This document shows positions 1 through 7,103 of a DNA stretch of 8,811 nt, piece after piece. The position numbers were made by a program, and so were the translations under genes. This stretch comes from Desulfobacterales bacterium. GTDB lineage: Bacteria > Desulfobacterota > Desulfobacteria > Desulfobacterales > DAOWNP01. The notes beneath the pieces are model-generated. The model saw only the letters and a program-made list of their open reading frames with translations. It searched no databases and was not told where the DNA came from. Numbering within the stretch: position 1 is the stretch's first letter; each line of letters starts with the position of its first letter. The stretch is from positions 1 to 8,811 of the forward strand of contig JASFBI010000043.1 in NCBI GenBank assembly GCA_030149595.1, given 5' to 3'.

Positions 1-184
1 CAATATAGCCCATATAATGATAATGTTCTTCAGCAAGAGTTTCAATGTCCGCCCACAAATCCTCCCATTGTTCCTGGGTCCAGGCGTAATCCCGTTGAAA
101 CCTTGGCACAATGTACTTCACTCCATTGCTGAAAAGCTCCTGAAATGTCTGATTTGTTGGCTCCATCAACATAAAGTTATTCAT
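1..184 (-). CDS. DUF262-family protein, N-terminal part only (runs off left edge)
   Basis: This is the start of a gene whose remaining sequence lies beyond position 1; 61 codons plus one base are visible. The reading frame is open to the edge. Residues 22-35 contain VPRFQRDYAW, followed by EQWEDLWADI (38-47) and HYMGYI (56-61). This is the classic opening of DUF262 (ParB-like/GmrS-like) domains, where an (I/V)PxxQRxYxW motif is followed by a helix and a hydrophobic G-(S/Y)-I strand. Known DUF262 proteins include the type IV restriction enzyme GmrSD and nucleases associated with BREX and phosphorothioation defence; many others are uncharacterised. The catalytic DGQQR-type motif expected further on, and any DUF1524 HNH nuclease domain, would lie outside the window, so activity cannot be judged. 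The start at 184-182 is chosen because GAGGAG stands 7 bases upstream; Met5 and Met7 are less well placed. Its G+C (about 42 %) is higher than that of lines counted in neighbouring genes (about 25-37 %), which may hint at separate ancestry, though 184 bases is a small sample. Confidence 0.85.
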   Translation of the reverse strand, partial: MNNFMLMEPTNQTFQELFSNGVKYIVPRFQRDYAWTQEQWEDLWADIETLAEEHYHYMGYI

Positions 185-191
185 TATCTGA

Positions 192-197
192 CTCCTC
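192..197 (-). promoter_or_regulatory. Shine-Dalgarno site of the DUF262 gene
   Basis: GAGGAG lies 7 bases before the ATG at 184. It is one of the two strongest Shine-Dalgarno sequences in the window and fixes the start of the edge gene. The 51-bp gap between the glycosyltransferase stop and this ATG (185-235) has no visible terminator. It holds a loose inverted repeat, TTGAA/TTCAA (208-212 and 224-228, 11-base spacer). I found no convincing promoter here, so read-through from the upstream operon is possible. Confidence 0.7.
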
Positions 198-235
198 TGT
201 CTTAAACTTGAAGAAATCTTATATTCAATAGAGTA

Positions 236-1069
236 TTACCATTTTGCGTATAAATACATATATTTTTCAGCTTCTGCCAGTTTGTTTCTTTTTCTACATC
301 CATTGGCATAAACCTGACATTTTTTCTTAAGAACAGATATGGCAGCCTTGGTTTGTTCATTTGATAAATGCCCGCTTTCTATACTTTTACAAATAGCTTT
401 TATCCTGAATTTATCAAGGCCAGGCATTTTTGAAAGCTGATCCTCATGTCCTCCATACTTGATTATAAGCGGAATGTTAATCAAAGCTACAGGATATTTG
501 CAACTTATTCTCAACCACAAATCATAATCTTCACATGCCGGCAAATTTTCGTCAAACCCTTCAAACATGTCAAAGAACTCTTTTTCCAGCATTACAGCAG
601 AAGGACTTACAAGGCAAAGATGCAGTGAAGGTGTAAATATCATGCCTGATTGTTTTTTATGCTTTTTTTTAGGGTTTACTCTAATGCCGTTTCTTATCCA
701 TATAGCTTCTGTCTGGCAAATAAAGGTATCCGGGTTTGATTCAAAAAAAGCTACCTGAGTTGATAATTTTTCAGGAAGCCACATATCGTCTGAATCGAGA
801 AACGCTATATATTGTCCTGAAGATATACTAACGCCTCTGTTTCTTGCTGCACTGACCCCTCTGTTTTTTTGTGTAATAATTTTAATTTTGTCTTTATAGA
901 CATTGAGTGCTTTTGGCGTATCATCTGTTGATCCGTCATCCACCACTATAATTTCAAAATTTTTAAAGTCTTGAGCCAGTACTGAATCAACAGCCCGACA
1001 AATTAATGCTGCCCTGTTATAGACAGGTATAATTACACTGACTTTGGGGTAAAAAATATTATCTGCCAT
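236..1069 (-). CDS. Family 2 glycosyltransferase (GT-A fold)
   Basis: The 277-residue protein probably transfers a sugar from a nucleotide-sugar donor on the cytoplasmic side. It shows the standard GT2 features in order: SVIIPVYNR (11-19), the donor-binding VVDDGSTDD (42-50), NRGVSAARNRG (69-79), the metal-binding DSDD (92-95) and an acidic CEDYDLWLR (179-187), where E180/D181 are in the usual catalytic-base position. Residues 200-277 are a Lys-rich, mostly helical tail. No membrane segment or signal peptide is evident, so it should be cytosolic or peripheral. The length fits single-domain GT2 enzymes. Its start codon lies 3 bases after the stop of the TolC-like gene, and no Shine-Dalgarno sequence is visible, so translation probably depends on ribosomes finishing the upstream gene. 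The placement makes it the last gene of the efflux operon. Acceptor and sugar cannot be read from the sequence; lipid-linked glycan, surface polysaccharide or protein are all possible. The family call is secure, the role is open. Confidence 0.93.
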   Translation of the reverse strand: MADNIFYPKVSVIIPVYNRAALICRAVDSVLAQDFKNFEIIVVDDGSTDDTPKALNVYKDKIKIITQKNRGVSAARNRGVSISSGQYIAFLDSDDMWLPEKLSTQVAFFESNPDTFICQTEAIWIRNGIRVNPKKKHKKQSGMIFTPSLHLCLVSPSAVMLEKEFFDMFEGFDENLPACEDYDLWLRISCKYPVALINIPLIIKYGGHEDQLSKMPGLDKFRIKAICKSIESGHLSNEQTKAAISVLKKKCQVYANGCRKRNKLAEAEKYMYLYAKW

Positions 1070-1072
1070 GGT

Positions 1073-2437
1073 TTATTTATTAAATGGGGTTAAAATTTCG
1101 CCTGTGGCTGTTTGAATATCTGTATCTGCTCTATAAACACTTACAAGAGACAAAGCAAGCCTGCTGTCTGCCCTGATAAGATCCCTTTGTGCTTCATTTA
1201 GCCTGACAAGGGAAGTTTGTCCGGCCTGGTACTCTCTTTCCACAAGATTACGGTTGTCCATGACAAGTTTTTGGGTTGCCTGTTCCATTTTCAATGCTTT
1301 TTGTGCAGATTTAAGGAATTCAAAGGCATTTATAACCTCTTTTATTACAGAATTTTTAGTTTCCTTAAAAATATTTTTAAACTCTTCTTTTTTTGCCTTT
1401 GCATGTCTTACCCCGGCCAATGTATTGCCCCCTTCAAAAAGATTAAATTTAAAGGATGCTGCTATAAAACTGCCAAAATCGTCACTCTTAAATTCCATAT
1501 TTTTTTTACGCTGACCTTCAACTGCACCTGAAAGGTTTATTATCGGGTAAAATTTTGAATAAGAGTGCTTTACCAGAGCTTTTGTGCGTTTTAATGCATA
1601 TTGGGCTTCCTGTATATCTGGTCTTTTATTTATGGCTGTTTTAATCAGGAGTTGTAAATCAGGCAGGCTGATCCCTATCTTTTTCTCAGGATTAAGTCTT
1701 GCAAGATGAACAGTATAGATAATTTTGGGATCAGTTATATCAAGCAGTGTCATAAGGCCTATAATTGCTGACCTATACTCTCTTTGAGCAACAATAAGGT
1801 TGGTTTTTGCAGCATTCATCTGGATTTTAAAGTTCAATACATCGCTTAATGAGCCTGCTCCCACCCTTTTTTTAGCCAGAGCATTATCTACCTGACGGCA
1901 GTTAAATGCGACATCTGCTTCTGCAATTACTTTATTGGCTGCTGCCAGCTGGCCATTAAAGTATGCTGATGCCACAGCATAAAGAAGCAGTCTTTGAGCA
2001 TTTTTATCTGATAATCTTGACTCAGTTTCACCATATTTTTCAGCAATTTTTGTGAATTTCCTGGCAAAACCATTAAATAAAATCCATGAGCCTGAAATGT
2101 TTGATGAAAAAATATTTTCAGGATTATTTTCAGGGTATAATGTTGATGCATATTTATCTGACCGCCAGTTCCGTGAGCCTGTTGCATTTAGATCTATTTT
2201 TGGATAATAGGCTGCATATGCCTGAGTTACCCGTTGCATTGCCTGGACAGTTCTGGCTTTTGCAATTGCCATGGATGGATTTTGTTCCAGGGCGATTTTT
2301 TGAACTTTTTCAAGATTAATAACTGAATCAGGAGTAATTATCAAATTTCTGCCCTGTTTTTTTCCTGCAGTAAAACCGGCTGTGGAAAAAAAAATACTTA
2401 TAATTATAACCAATAAAATTATTAAACTGGATTTCAT
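1073..2437 (-). CDS. TolC-like outer-membrane efflux protein
   Basis: The 454-residue protein is the outer-membrane channel of the tripartite pump encoded here. Residues 1 to about 24 form a signal peptide (Lys2, a hydrophobic Ile/Leu/Phe core, cleavage likely after STAGFTA). There is no lipobox Cys, unlike NodT/OprM-type lipoprotein channels. Two outer-membrane-efflux repeats are visible: each starts with a helix such as LEKVQKIALEQNPSMAIAKA (42-61) or IKTAINKRPDIQEAQYAL (265-282), followed by a strand start (AYYPKIDLNATGS, 76-88; KFYPIINLSGAVEG, 295-308) and a strand ending in SWILFNG (117-123) or FNLFEGG (331-337). This is the internal duplication typical of TolC. REYQAGQTSLVRLNEAQRDL (401-420) is the family's conserved late helix. 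The length matches the family. It starts 4 bases after the pump stop, with AAGGA in the last codons of the pump gene serving as its ribosome site. The specific substrate cannot be inferred. Confidence 0.95.
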   Translation of the reverse strand: MKSSLIILLVIIISIFFSTAGFTAGKKQGRNLIITPDSVINLEKVQKIALEQNPSMAIAKARTVQAMQRVTQAYAAYYPKIDLNATGSRNWRSDKYASTLYPENNPENIFSSNISGSWILFNGFARKFTKIAEKYGETESRLSDKNAQRLLLYAVASAYFNGQLAAANKVIAEADVAFNCRQVDNALAKKRVGAGSLSDVLNFKIQMNAAKTNLIVAQREYRSAIIGLMTLLDITDPKIIYTVHLARLNPEKKIGISLPDLQLLIKTAINKRPDIQEAQYALKRTKALVKHSYSKFYPIINLSGAVEGQRKKNMEFKSDDFGSFIAASFKFNLFEGGNTLAGVRHAKAKKEEFKNIFKETKNSVIKEVINAFEFLKSAQKALKMEQATQKLVMDNRNLVEREYQAGQTSLVRLNEAQRDLIRADSRLALSLVSVYRADTDIQTATGEILTPFNK

Positions 2438-2441
2438 TACT

Positions 2442-5400
2442 TTATCCTTGTTCCTTACTTTGCAAACTGGTATTTTTATTCAAATATAGCTCTACCTCTT
2501 CAGCTTTTGGCCATACTCCTTTTTTAATTCTGAACAAAATACGCTTTAAATCATTTAAAATTACAAAAAGACTTGGAAGAAAAATCAGTGTAAGTACAGT
2601 TGCAAAACTCACTCCGGCAGCCAGAGACAAAGCCATGGGAATTAAAAACCTTGCCTGCATGTCTGTTTCTAAAATAAGAGGAAGCAGACCTCCTGCTGTA
2701 CTTAATGTGGTAAGGATAATAGCACGGAAACGTCTCATACCTCCGTTGATTATTGCCTCGTGAAATTTCATGCCCAGAAAGATATTTTTATTTATCCTTT
2801 CAATAAGAACTATGGAATCATTTACTACAACACCACTTAAAGCTACCATACCAAAAACACTTAAAAGACAAAGATTATATCCCATAACAAGATGACCAAA
2901 AATTGATCCGATAATACCAAACGGCACAACAAACATTATTATCAAGGGCTGGGTATAGGAGGCAAACATTGTTGCTATTATCATGTAAATCATCACAATG
3001 GCCAGGGGAAATCCAATTAAAAGGCTGGAAAATGACTCTTTATTTTTTTTACTCTCTCCCTGTATAGAAACATGAAGCTCTGGATACTGTTTTTTAAGTT
3101 TTTTAAAATATCCTGATGAGAGTTCTGCAATAATTTCCCCTGCATTGGCCTTATTGGTATCAATATCAGCAAAAACAGCAACTCTTCTCATACCGTTTGT
3201 TCTGGTAATAGTTGCATATCCTGAACTGAATTTAATATCAGCTACAGAAAAAAGGGGTACTTCATGACCCTGTGGAGTACGAACTCTAAATTGTTTAAAT
3301 TTAGAAAGCTGACTGCGCTCATAGCTTGTGTATCTGACTTTTATCTTAATATCGTCTTTACCTCTCTGGAGCCGGACAGCCTCGTTTCCATAAAAACCAG
3401 TATTAATCTGTCTTGCAAAATCATCTACTGTAATACCCAGCAGGTATGCTTCAGGTTTAAGCTTAAGCCGGAGTTCATTTTTTCCAGGTGAAAAATCAGA
3501 ATGAATCTGATAAACTCCGTTAAATCCTCCTAAATGCCCTATGAGATCATCTGAAGCAGTTAGAATATCATCCATATTATGCCCCTGTATCCATATTTCA
3601 ACAGGAGCACCAGGAGGTCCTGCTGCCATTTGTTCAAGTGTTAAAGACTCTGCCCCTGATATGGAGTCAATTTCATTTTCCCACATAATTTCTATTTTTT
3701 TAGAATGTATATCTCTTTGCTGGGAAGGAACAAGTATGGCATAAATACCTCCGAGATGTGCCCCGCTTTCAGGCATTTCACCAAGAGATTGCCCCACAAT
3801 TGTCATCCTGTTTATAACAATTGATTTCCCTGATTTAATTTTTAATTTATCGTTTAACCTGATCAGGGATGCTTCCATTTTTTTGACAGCTTTTTTAGTG
3901 ACTTCAACAGGAGTCCCATTTGGAAATCTCACATTTGCAGTTATTATAAACCCATCAATTTCAGGAAATGTTTCAAATTTAACAAATTCTCCCTTGATAA
4001 GACCCATTGTAAACATCAAAAGGGTTATACCTGTACAGAGGAATATATATCTGTAGTGCAGAGCTTTTTGCAAAAAAGGTTTATACCTGTTTTGTATAAA
4101 TCTTTGAAGCAGTTTGTCTGCTTTTTTGTTTATCTGTTTAAGCTTGGACCAGATATTTTGTTTTAAATCATCTGTATTGCCGGTATCTGGATCAGGCAGA
4201 TGGCTTAAATGTGCAGGCAGCAATATTATGCATTCTATAAGAGAGAATATAAGACATGCTATTACCACAGCAGGTAAAATAGCTATAAAACTACCCATAA
4301 CCCCATCTACAAACAAAAGAGGACAAAATGCCACAATAGTTGTAACAACTGCTGAAACTACAGGCATACCAACTTCCATTATTCCGTTAACAGCAGCATC
4401 AAGGGGAAGGTCTCCATTTTGCCGGTGTACAAAAACAGCTTCACCTACAACTATGGCATCATCTACAATTATACCGAGAACCATGATTAATCCAAATAGT
4501 GAAATCATATTTATGGATTGTCCTGTCATCCACAAAAGTATCAAACCTCCTCCAATGGATAAAGGCACCCCCATCCCGACCCAGAAGCTTAAGTTGTGAT
4601 CAAGAAACAACCACAAGAGAAGAAATATCAGACATAATCCTATGCTCCCGTTTTTTATAAGAAGATCTATTCTTGCTTTTAAAAAATCAGTAGTATCAAA
4701 AATAATATCTAAATGTGCACCCGGCGGAAGTCTGTCTTTCATGCTTCTAACATAGGAAATTACAGCCTCAGATATGGCAAGGGAATCCTCTTTGCTTGTT
4801 TTTAAGACATTAATAAAGATTGAAGAGTTCCCATTGAATGAAGCACTTATAGGGTCTTCTGAAAAACCATCGTTAATTTCAGCTACACGGTCAAGGGTTA
4901 TAATTTCGCCGTTTGATCCTGTTAAAACCACAATTTCTGACAGCTCGTTACCTGTATATTTTCGCCCCATAGTACGAATTCGTATCTCTTCCCCTTTTGT
5001 TCGTATTGTCCCACCAGCCATATTAAGATTACTACTTCTTATGGCTGAAACAACCTGATTAAAAGAGATGTTGTATTTTCTTAATTTTGCTTCAGATATC
5101 TCAATTCCTATTTCATATTTACGGGTTCCAAAAACATCGACCTTTGAAATAGCAGGAATTTGCTGAAGTTCTTCTTTTACCTCTTTACCCCACTCTTTTA
5201 GCCTTTTTTCAGGCATGTTACCGGAAAGAGCGATAAGAAGAGCAACATTCGCTAAAGATATTTCAGTTATTACAGGTTTTTCCGCGTCAACCGGAAATGT
5301 GTAAATTGAATCCACTTTACTTCGTACTTTATCAAGTACATCTCTTAGTACAAACCCTTTTGCCACCTCAATCTGGACAGTTGCAATGCCTTCGTTTGAT

Positions 5401-5651
5401 TTGGTTGTATACTGTTTAACACCCTCAAGACCTTCCAAAACCTCTTCTATTTTTCTACTGACCCCCTCTTCTACCTCTTCTGGATCTGCTCCGGGATACA
5501 GGACTGAAATGGCTATCATGTCCAGAGCAAAATCAGGAAAAGTCTCTTTTATCATAAATTTAACAGCCATGATTCCGGAAATTATTATAAATAAAAGAAC
5601 TATATTTGCAAAAACAGTATTTTTTATAAAAAAGGAAAGAACTTTTCTCAT
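2442..5651 (-). CDS. RND efflux pump, inner-membrane permease (AcrB/HAE1-like)
   Basis: This 1069-residue protein is the proton-driven pump of the tripartite system, taking substrate from the periplasm or inner-membrane leaflet towards the outer-membrane channel. Twelve membrane segments are visible: TM1 about 12-30, TM2-6 between about 336 and 477, TM7 about 533-552, and TM8-12 between about 873 and 1030. They flank two large periplasmic loops (about 31-335 and 553-872), the RND 6+6 duplication. TM4 carries GIIVDDAIVVGE (393-404) with the paired proton-relay Asp397/Asp398. In TM10, SGVVVNDSIVLIE (939-951) places Asn944 where AcrB has its essential Lys940, and Asp945 where AcrB has Asn941. 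The second loop holds AAGPPGAPVEIWIQGHN (676-692), reminiscent of porter domains in non-enterobacterial HAE1 relatives. The length fits the family. It lies 2 bases after the adaptor stop and 4 bases before the channel gene. CzcA-type heavy-metal pumps are less likely because the TM4 motif is DD without the metal-pump acidic pattern, but drug, lipid and glycolipid substrates cannot be separated. Confidence 0.96.
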   Translation of the reverse strand: MRKVLSFFIKNTVFANIVLLFIIISGIMAVKFMIKETFPDFALDMIAISVLYPGADPEEVEEGVSRKIEEVLEGLEGVKQYTTKSNEGIATVQIEVAKGFVLRDVLDKVRSKVDSIYTFPVDAEKPVITEISLANVALLIALSGNMPEKRLKEWGKEVKEELQQIPAISKVDVFGTRKYEIGIEISEAKLRKYNISFNQVVSAIRSSNLNMAGGTIRTKGEEIRIRTMGRKYTGNELSEIVVLTGSNGEIITLDRVAEINDGFSEDPISASFNGNSSIFINVLKTSKEDSLAISEAVISYVRSMKDRLPPGAHLDIIFDTTDFLKARIDLLIKNGSIGLCLIFLLLWLFLDHNLSFWVGMGVPLSIGGGLILLWMTGQSINMISLFGLIMVLGIIVDDAIVVGEAVFVHRQNGDLPLDAAVNGIMEVGMPVVSAVVTTIVAFCPLLFVDGVMGSFIAILPAVVIACLIFSLIECIILLPAHLSHLPDPDTGNTDDLKQNIWSKLKQINKKADKLLQRFIQNRYKPFLQKALHYRYIFLCTGITLLMFTMGLIKGEFVKFETFPEIDGFIITANVRFPNGTPVEVTKKAVKKMEASLIRLNDKLKIKSGKSIVINRMTIVGQSLGEMPESGAHLGGIYAILVPSQQRDIHSKKIEIMWENEIDSISGAESLTLEQMAAGPPGAPVEIWIQGHNMDDILTASDDLIGHLGGFNGVYQIHSDFSPGKNELRLKLKPEAYLLGITVDDFARQINTGFYGNEAVRLQRGKDDIKIKVRYTSYERSQLSKFKQFRVRTPQGHEVPLFSVADIKFSSGYATITRTNGMRRVAVFADIDTNKANAGEIIAELSSGYFKKLKKQYPELHVSIQGESKKNKESFSSLLIGFPLAIVMIYMIIATMFASYTQPLIIMFVVPFGIIGSIFGHLVMGYNLCLLSVFGMVALSGVVVNDSIVLIERINKNIFLGMKFHEAIINGGMRRFRAIILTTLSTAGGLLPLILETDMQARFLIPMALSLAAGVSFATVLTLIFLPSLFVILNDLKRILFRIKKGVWPKAEEVELYLNKNTSLQSKEQG
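2445..2449 (-). promoter_or_regulatory. Ribosome site of the TolC-like gene, inside the pump gene
   Basis: AAGGA falls within the last two sense codons (CAA GGA) of the pump gene, 7 bases before the ATG at 2437. Ribosomes terminating at the TAA (2442-2444) stand directly over it. This indicates translational coupling of pump and outer-membrane channel, and supports the chosen start. Confidence 0.65.
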
Positions 5652-5653
5652 TG

Positions 5654-6967
5654 CTATTGTCCTTTTTTGCTTATTTCAAGCAGACTGTTTTCAAGGGGAT
5701 TTACAAGGCGTGTTGTTATAACCATATCTCCTTGCGTCAGACCATCTGAAATATACACAAACCCATCCTCTGTTCTGGCAACTTTTACAGGTACTGTTTT
5801 AAGGCGGTTTTTTTTTGCAAGAAACACACTGTTTTTAAAACTTACAGCCCATATTGGAAGTTTAATTACATTTTTGATAAACTTTCCAGGAATTTTAACT
5901 GTACAAAACATTCCTTCAACCAGAGGAAATGTTTCATCCAAGAGAGGGTTGTCTTGTGTATTGATTCTTATTGCAACAAGCAGTGTTCTTGTTTTTGGAT
6001 CAAAATTAACAACTCTGTGGAGAAAACCTCTACACAGTTCTTGTTCTTGACTATCTGTCCAGTTAATACAGCAATTAACCTTTTTAAGGGAAGGAAACCA
6101 GTTTGTTTGTTTTTTATTCACTTTTTTATTAAAAACAAGCCAGTTTTTTGCATCCATACTGTCTATTGCTACATAAATTTCCAGTATTGAATCATCTGCC
6201 ATGGTAATAATGCTTTTACCAGGAGTAACATATTGACCTTTTTCCACAAAAACTTCTTTCAATCTTCCTGTAAAAGGGGCTTTAACCTTGCATCGGTTTA
6301 AATTTGCATCAGCTTTTGCAAGTTGTGCTTCTGCTGATTCAAGTAAAGCTCTGTTTTCCATAACAGCAATTGGATATATCTCTATTTTTTTCTCTAACTG
6401 GTCTGCTATATCTTTTATTTCATTAAAAACACGCTCTGCTTTGTCAACACCTGAAAGAGTTCCTACTCTGTCTGCATTATAGAGATCAGATACACGTTCA
6501 AACTCTGACTTCACAAGACTCAAATTTCTATACACTGTTTTTATGCGTATCTGATCTGTTTCATGCTCTTTGGCAAGGCGCAAAAGAACACTTTCTCTTT
6601 GCATGGTCAAAGCTTTTGCTTCTTTTTGTGATGCCTTGTAATTTACAGGGTCAATATAAAAAAGCAGGTCATTGTTTTTTATGATTTCGCCTGTATCAAG
6701 ACGTGAATGAACTTTAATTATTTTTCCTGAAATTTCAGGTGAGATGAAAACAGTATTTAAAGAGTGTATTTCACCATACCCTTTAATAAAAATCTGTTTG
6801 TTTTCATATCTCGCTTTTAAAATATTGACATTTAAAGACTCTTCACCATTATTACTTTTTTCAGGAGGCTTTTTAAAACCTGATAACACAATCATAAATA
6901 CCAGACCTGCTATTAAAATTGTACAACAGATGAGTATTCTCTTGTACACCAGTGTATTATTTACCAT
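5654..6967 (-). CDS. RND membrane-fusion (periplasmic adaptor) protein, HlyD/MexA-like
   Basis: The 437-residue protein should bridge the pump and the TolC-like channel in the periplasm. A short basic N-terminus (YKR) precedes a single hydrophobic segment (11-29), best read as a membrane anchor; two Cys lie within it, but no proper lipobox follows a signal core. Then come a first lipoyl half with GKIIKVHSRLDTGEIIKNNDLLFYID (81-106), a long charged coiled-coil hairpin (about 110-222), the second lipoyl half KAPFTGRLKEVFVEKGQYVTPG (229-250), and beta-barrel and membrane-proximal domains to the C-terminus (RTLLVAIRI 327-335, EGMFCTVKIPG 351-361, SDGLTQGDMVITT 407-419). Periplasmic Cys are frequent (226, 299, 300, 312, 355), including an adjacent pair, which is unusual for the family. 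It is the first gene of the operon. No Shine-Dalgarno sequence precedes the ATG at 6967, which follows a six-A run and overlaps a 7-codon upstream frame. No better start exists downstream, since the membrane anchor would be lost. Confidence 0.94.
   Translation of the reverse strand: MVNNTLVYKRILICCTILIAGLVFMIVLSGFKKPPEKSNNGEESLNVNILKARYENKQIFIKGYGEIHSLNTVFISPEISGKIIKVHSRLDTGEIIKNNDLLFYIDPVNYKASQKEAKALTMQRESVLLRLAKEHETDQIRIKTVYRNLSLVKSEFERVSDLYNADRVGTLSGVDKAERVFNEIKDIADQLEKKIEIYPIAVMENRALLESAEAQLAKADANLNRCKVKAPFTGRLKEVFVEKGQYVTPGKSIITMADDSILEIYVAIDSMDAKNWLVFNKKVNKKQTNWFPSLKKVNCCINWTDSQEQELCRGFLHRVVNFDPKTRTLLVAIRINTQDNPLLDETFPLVEGMFCTVKIPGKFIKNVIKLPIWAVSFKNSVFLAKKNRLKTVPVKVARTEDGFVYISDGLTQGDMVITTRLVNPLENSLLEISKKGQ
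5660..5665 (-). promoter_or_regulatory. Ribosome site of the pump gene, inside the adaptor gene
   Basis: AAAGGA lies in the final codons of the adaptor gene (Lys-Gly before Gln and TAG), 8 bases before the ATG at 5651. As with the pump/channel junction, the Shine-Dalgarno sequence of one gene is embedded in the end of the previous one, which favours coupled translation of adaptor and pump. Confidence 0.65.
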
Positions 6968-6984
6968 TTTTTTATTTGCTTCAT
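6961..6984 (-). other. Possible 7-codon leader frame overlapping the adaptor start
   Basis: An ATG at 6984-6982 opens a frame MKQIKKW that stops at TAA (6961-6963). Its last codons overlap the adaptor ATG (6965-6967) in another frame, in the arrangement TGGTAA over ATGGTA. Neither ATG has a Shine-Dalgarno sequence. If translated, it would bring terminating ribosomes onto the adaptor start. In such AT-rich sequence a frame this short can easily occur by chance. Confidence 0.15.
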
Positions 6985-7029
6985 TAATAATAATTCTGCT
7001 TAATCAAAAATAGAAAAAAATGCTTAAAA

Positions 7030-7058
7030 AACTAAACAGTTAATAGCTATCTTTAAAG
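7030..7058. repeat. Cluster of short inverted repeats in the efflux-operon leader
   Basis: Three small dyad symmetries lie next to one another in the presumed 5' leader of the adaptor gene: AACT-AAAC-AGTT (7030-7041), ATAGCTAT (7043-7050) and CTTTAAAG (7051-7058). The first shares its AACT/AGTT arms with the promoter palindrome at 7069-7080. Together they could form operator sites or leader RNA structure. Because the region is about 75-80 % A+T, some symmetry is expected by chance, so this is a weak call. Confidence 0.25.
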
Positions 7059-7068
7059 TATGAATAAA

Positions 7069-7080
7069 AAACTATAGTTT
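7069..7080. promoter_or_regulatory. 12-bp palindrome, candidate operator
   Basis: AAACTATAGTTT is a perfect 12-bp dyad that contains the proposed -10 box of the efflux operon. A repressor bound here would block RNA polymerase, the usual arrangement for TetR- or MarR-regulated efflux operons. No regulator gene of these families is in the window, so the protein partner is unknown. It is not a good terminator stem, being all A/T apart from one G-C step with no loop. Confidence 0.35.
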
Positions 7081-7099
7081 ACAATAGTGAAATAGTAAA
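7071..7099 (-). promoter_or_regulatory. Candidate sigma-70 promoter of the efflux operon
   Basis: On the minus strand a -35 box TTTACT (7094-7099) is separated by 17 bp from the -10 box TATAGT (7071-7076), which matches five of six consensus bases. Transcription would start near 7064 and give a leader of roughly 97 bases before the adaptor ATG at 6967. The position just downstream of the lipoprotein stop fits an independent promoter for the four-gene unit. An alternative pair, TTGTAA (7079-7084) and CATACT (7057-7062) with 16 bp between, overlaps it and is weaker. Confidence 0.45.
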
Positions 7100-7103
7100 T
7101 GAT

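Noticed and set aside
17..205. Plus-strand open frame of 62 codons at the left edge
   Set aside because: It is the antisense shadow of the DUF262 gene, whose minus-strand translation has a recognisable family motif and a ribosome site; the plus-strand product resembles nothing.
1927..2187. Second minus-strand frame of 86 codons inside the TolC-like gene
   Set aside because: It is an out-of-frame reading of the signature-bearing TolC-like gene, with no ribosome site or domain.
4114..4599. Plus-strand open frame of 161 codons
   Set aside because: It lies wholly inside the RND pump gene on the opposite strand, over conserved TM3-TM6 codons, and its Ser/Thr/Pro/Ile-rich product is typical of an antisense frame.
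7066..7080. Palindrome followed by T-run read as a terminator for the lipoprotein gene
   Set aside because: The dyad has no loop and leaves at most four mostly A/T pairs if folded; it fits better as an operator over the -10 box.
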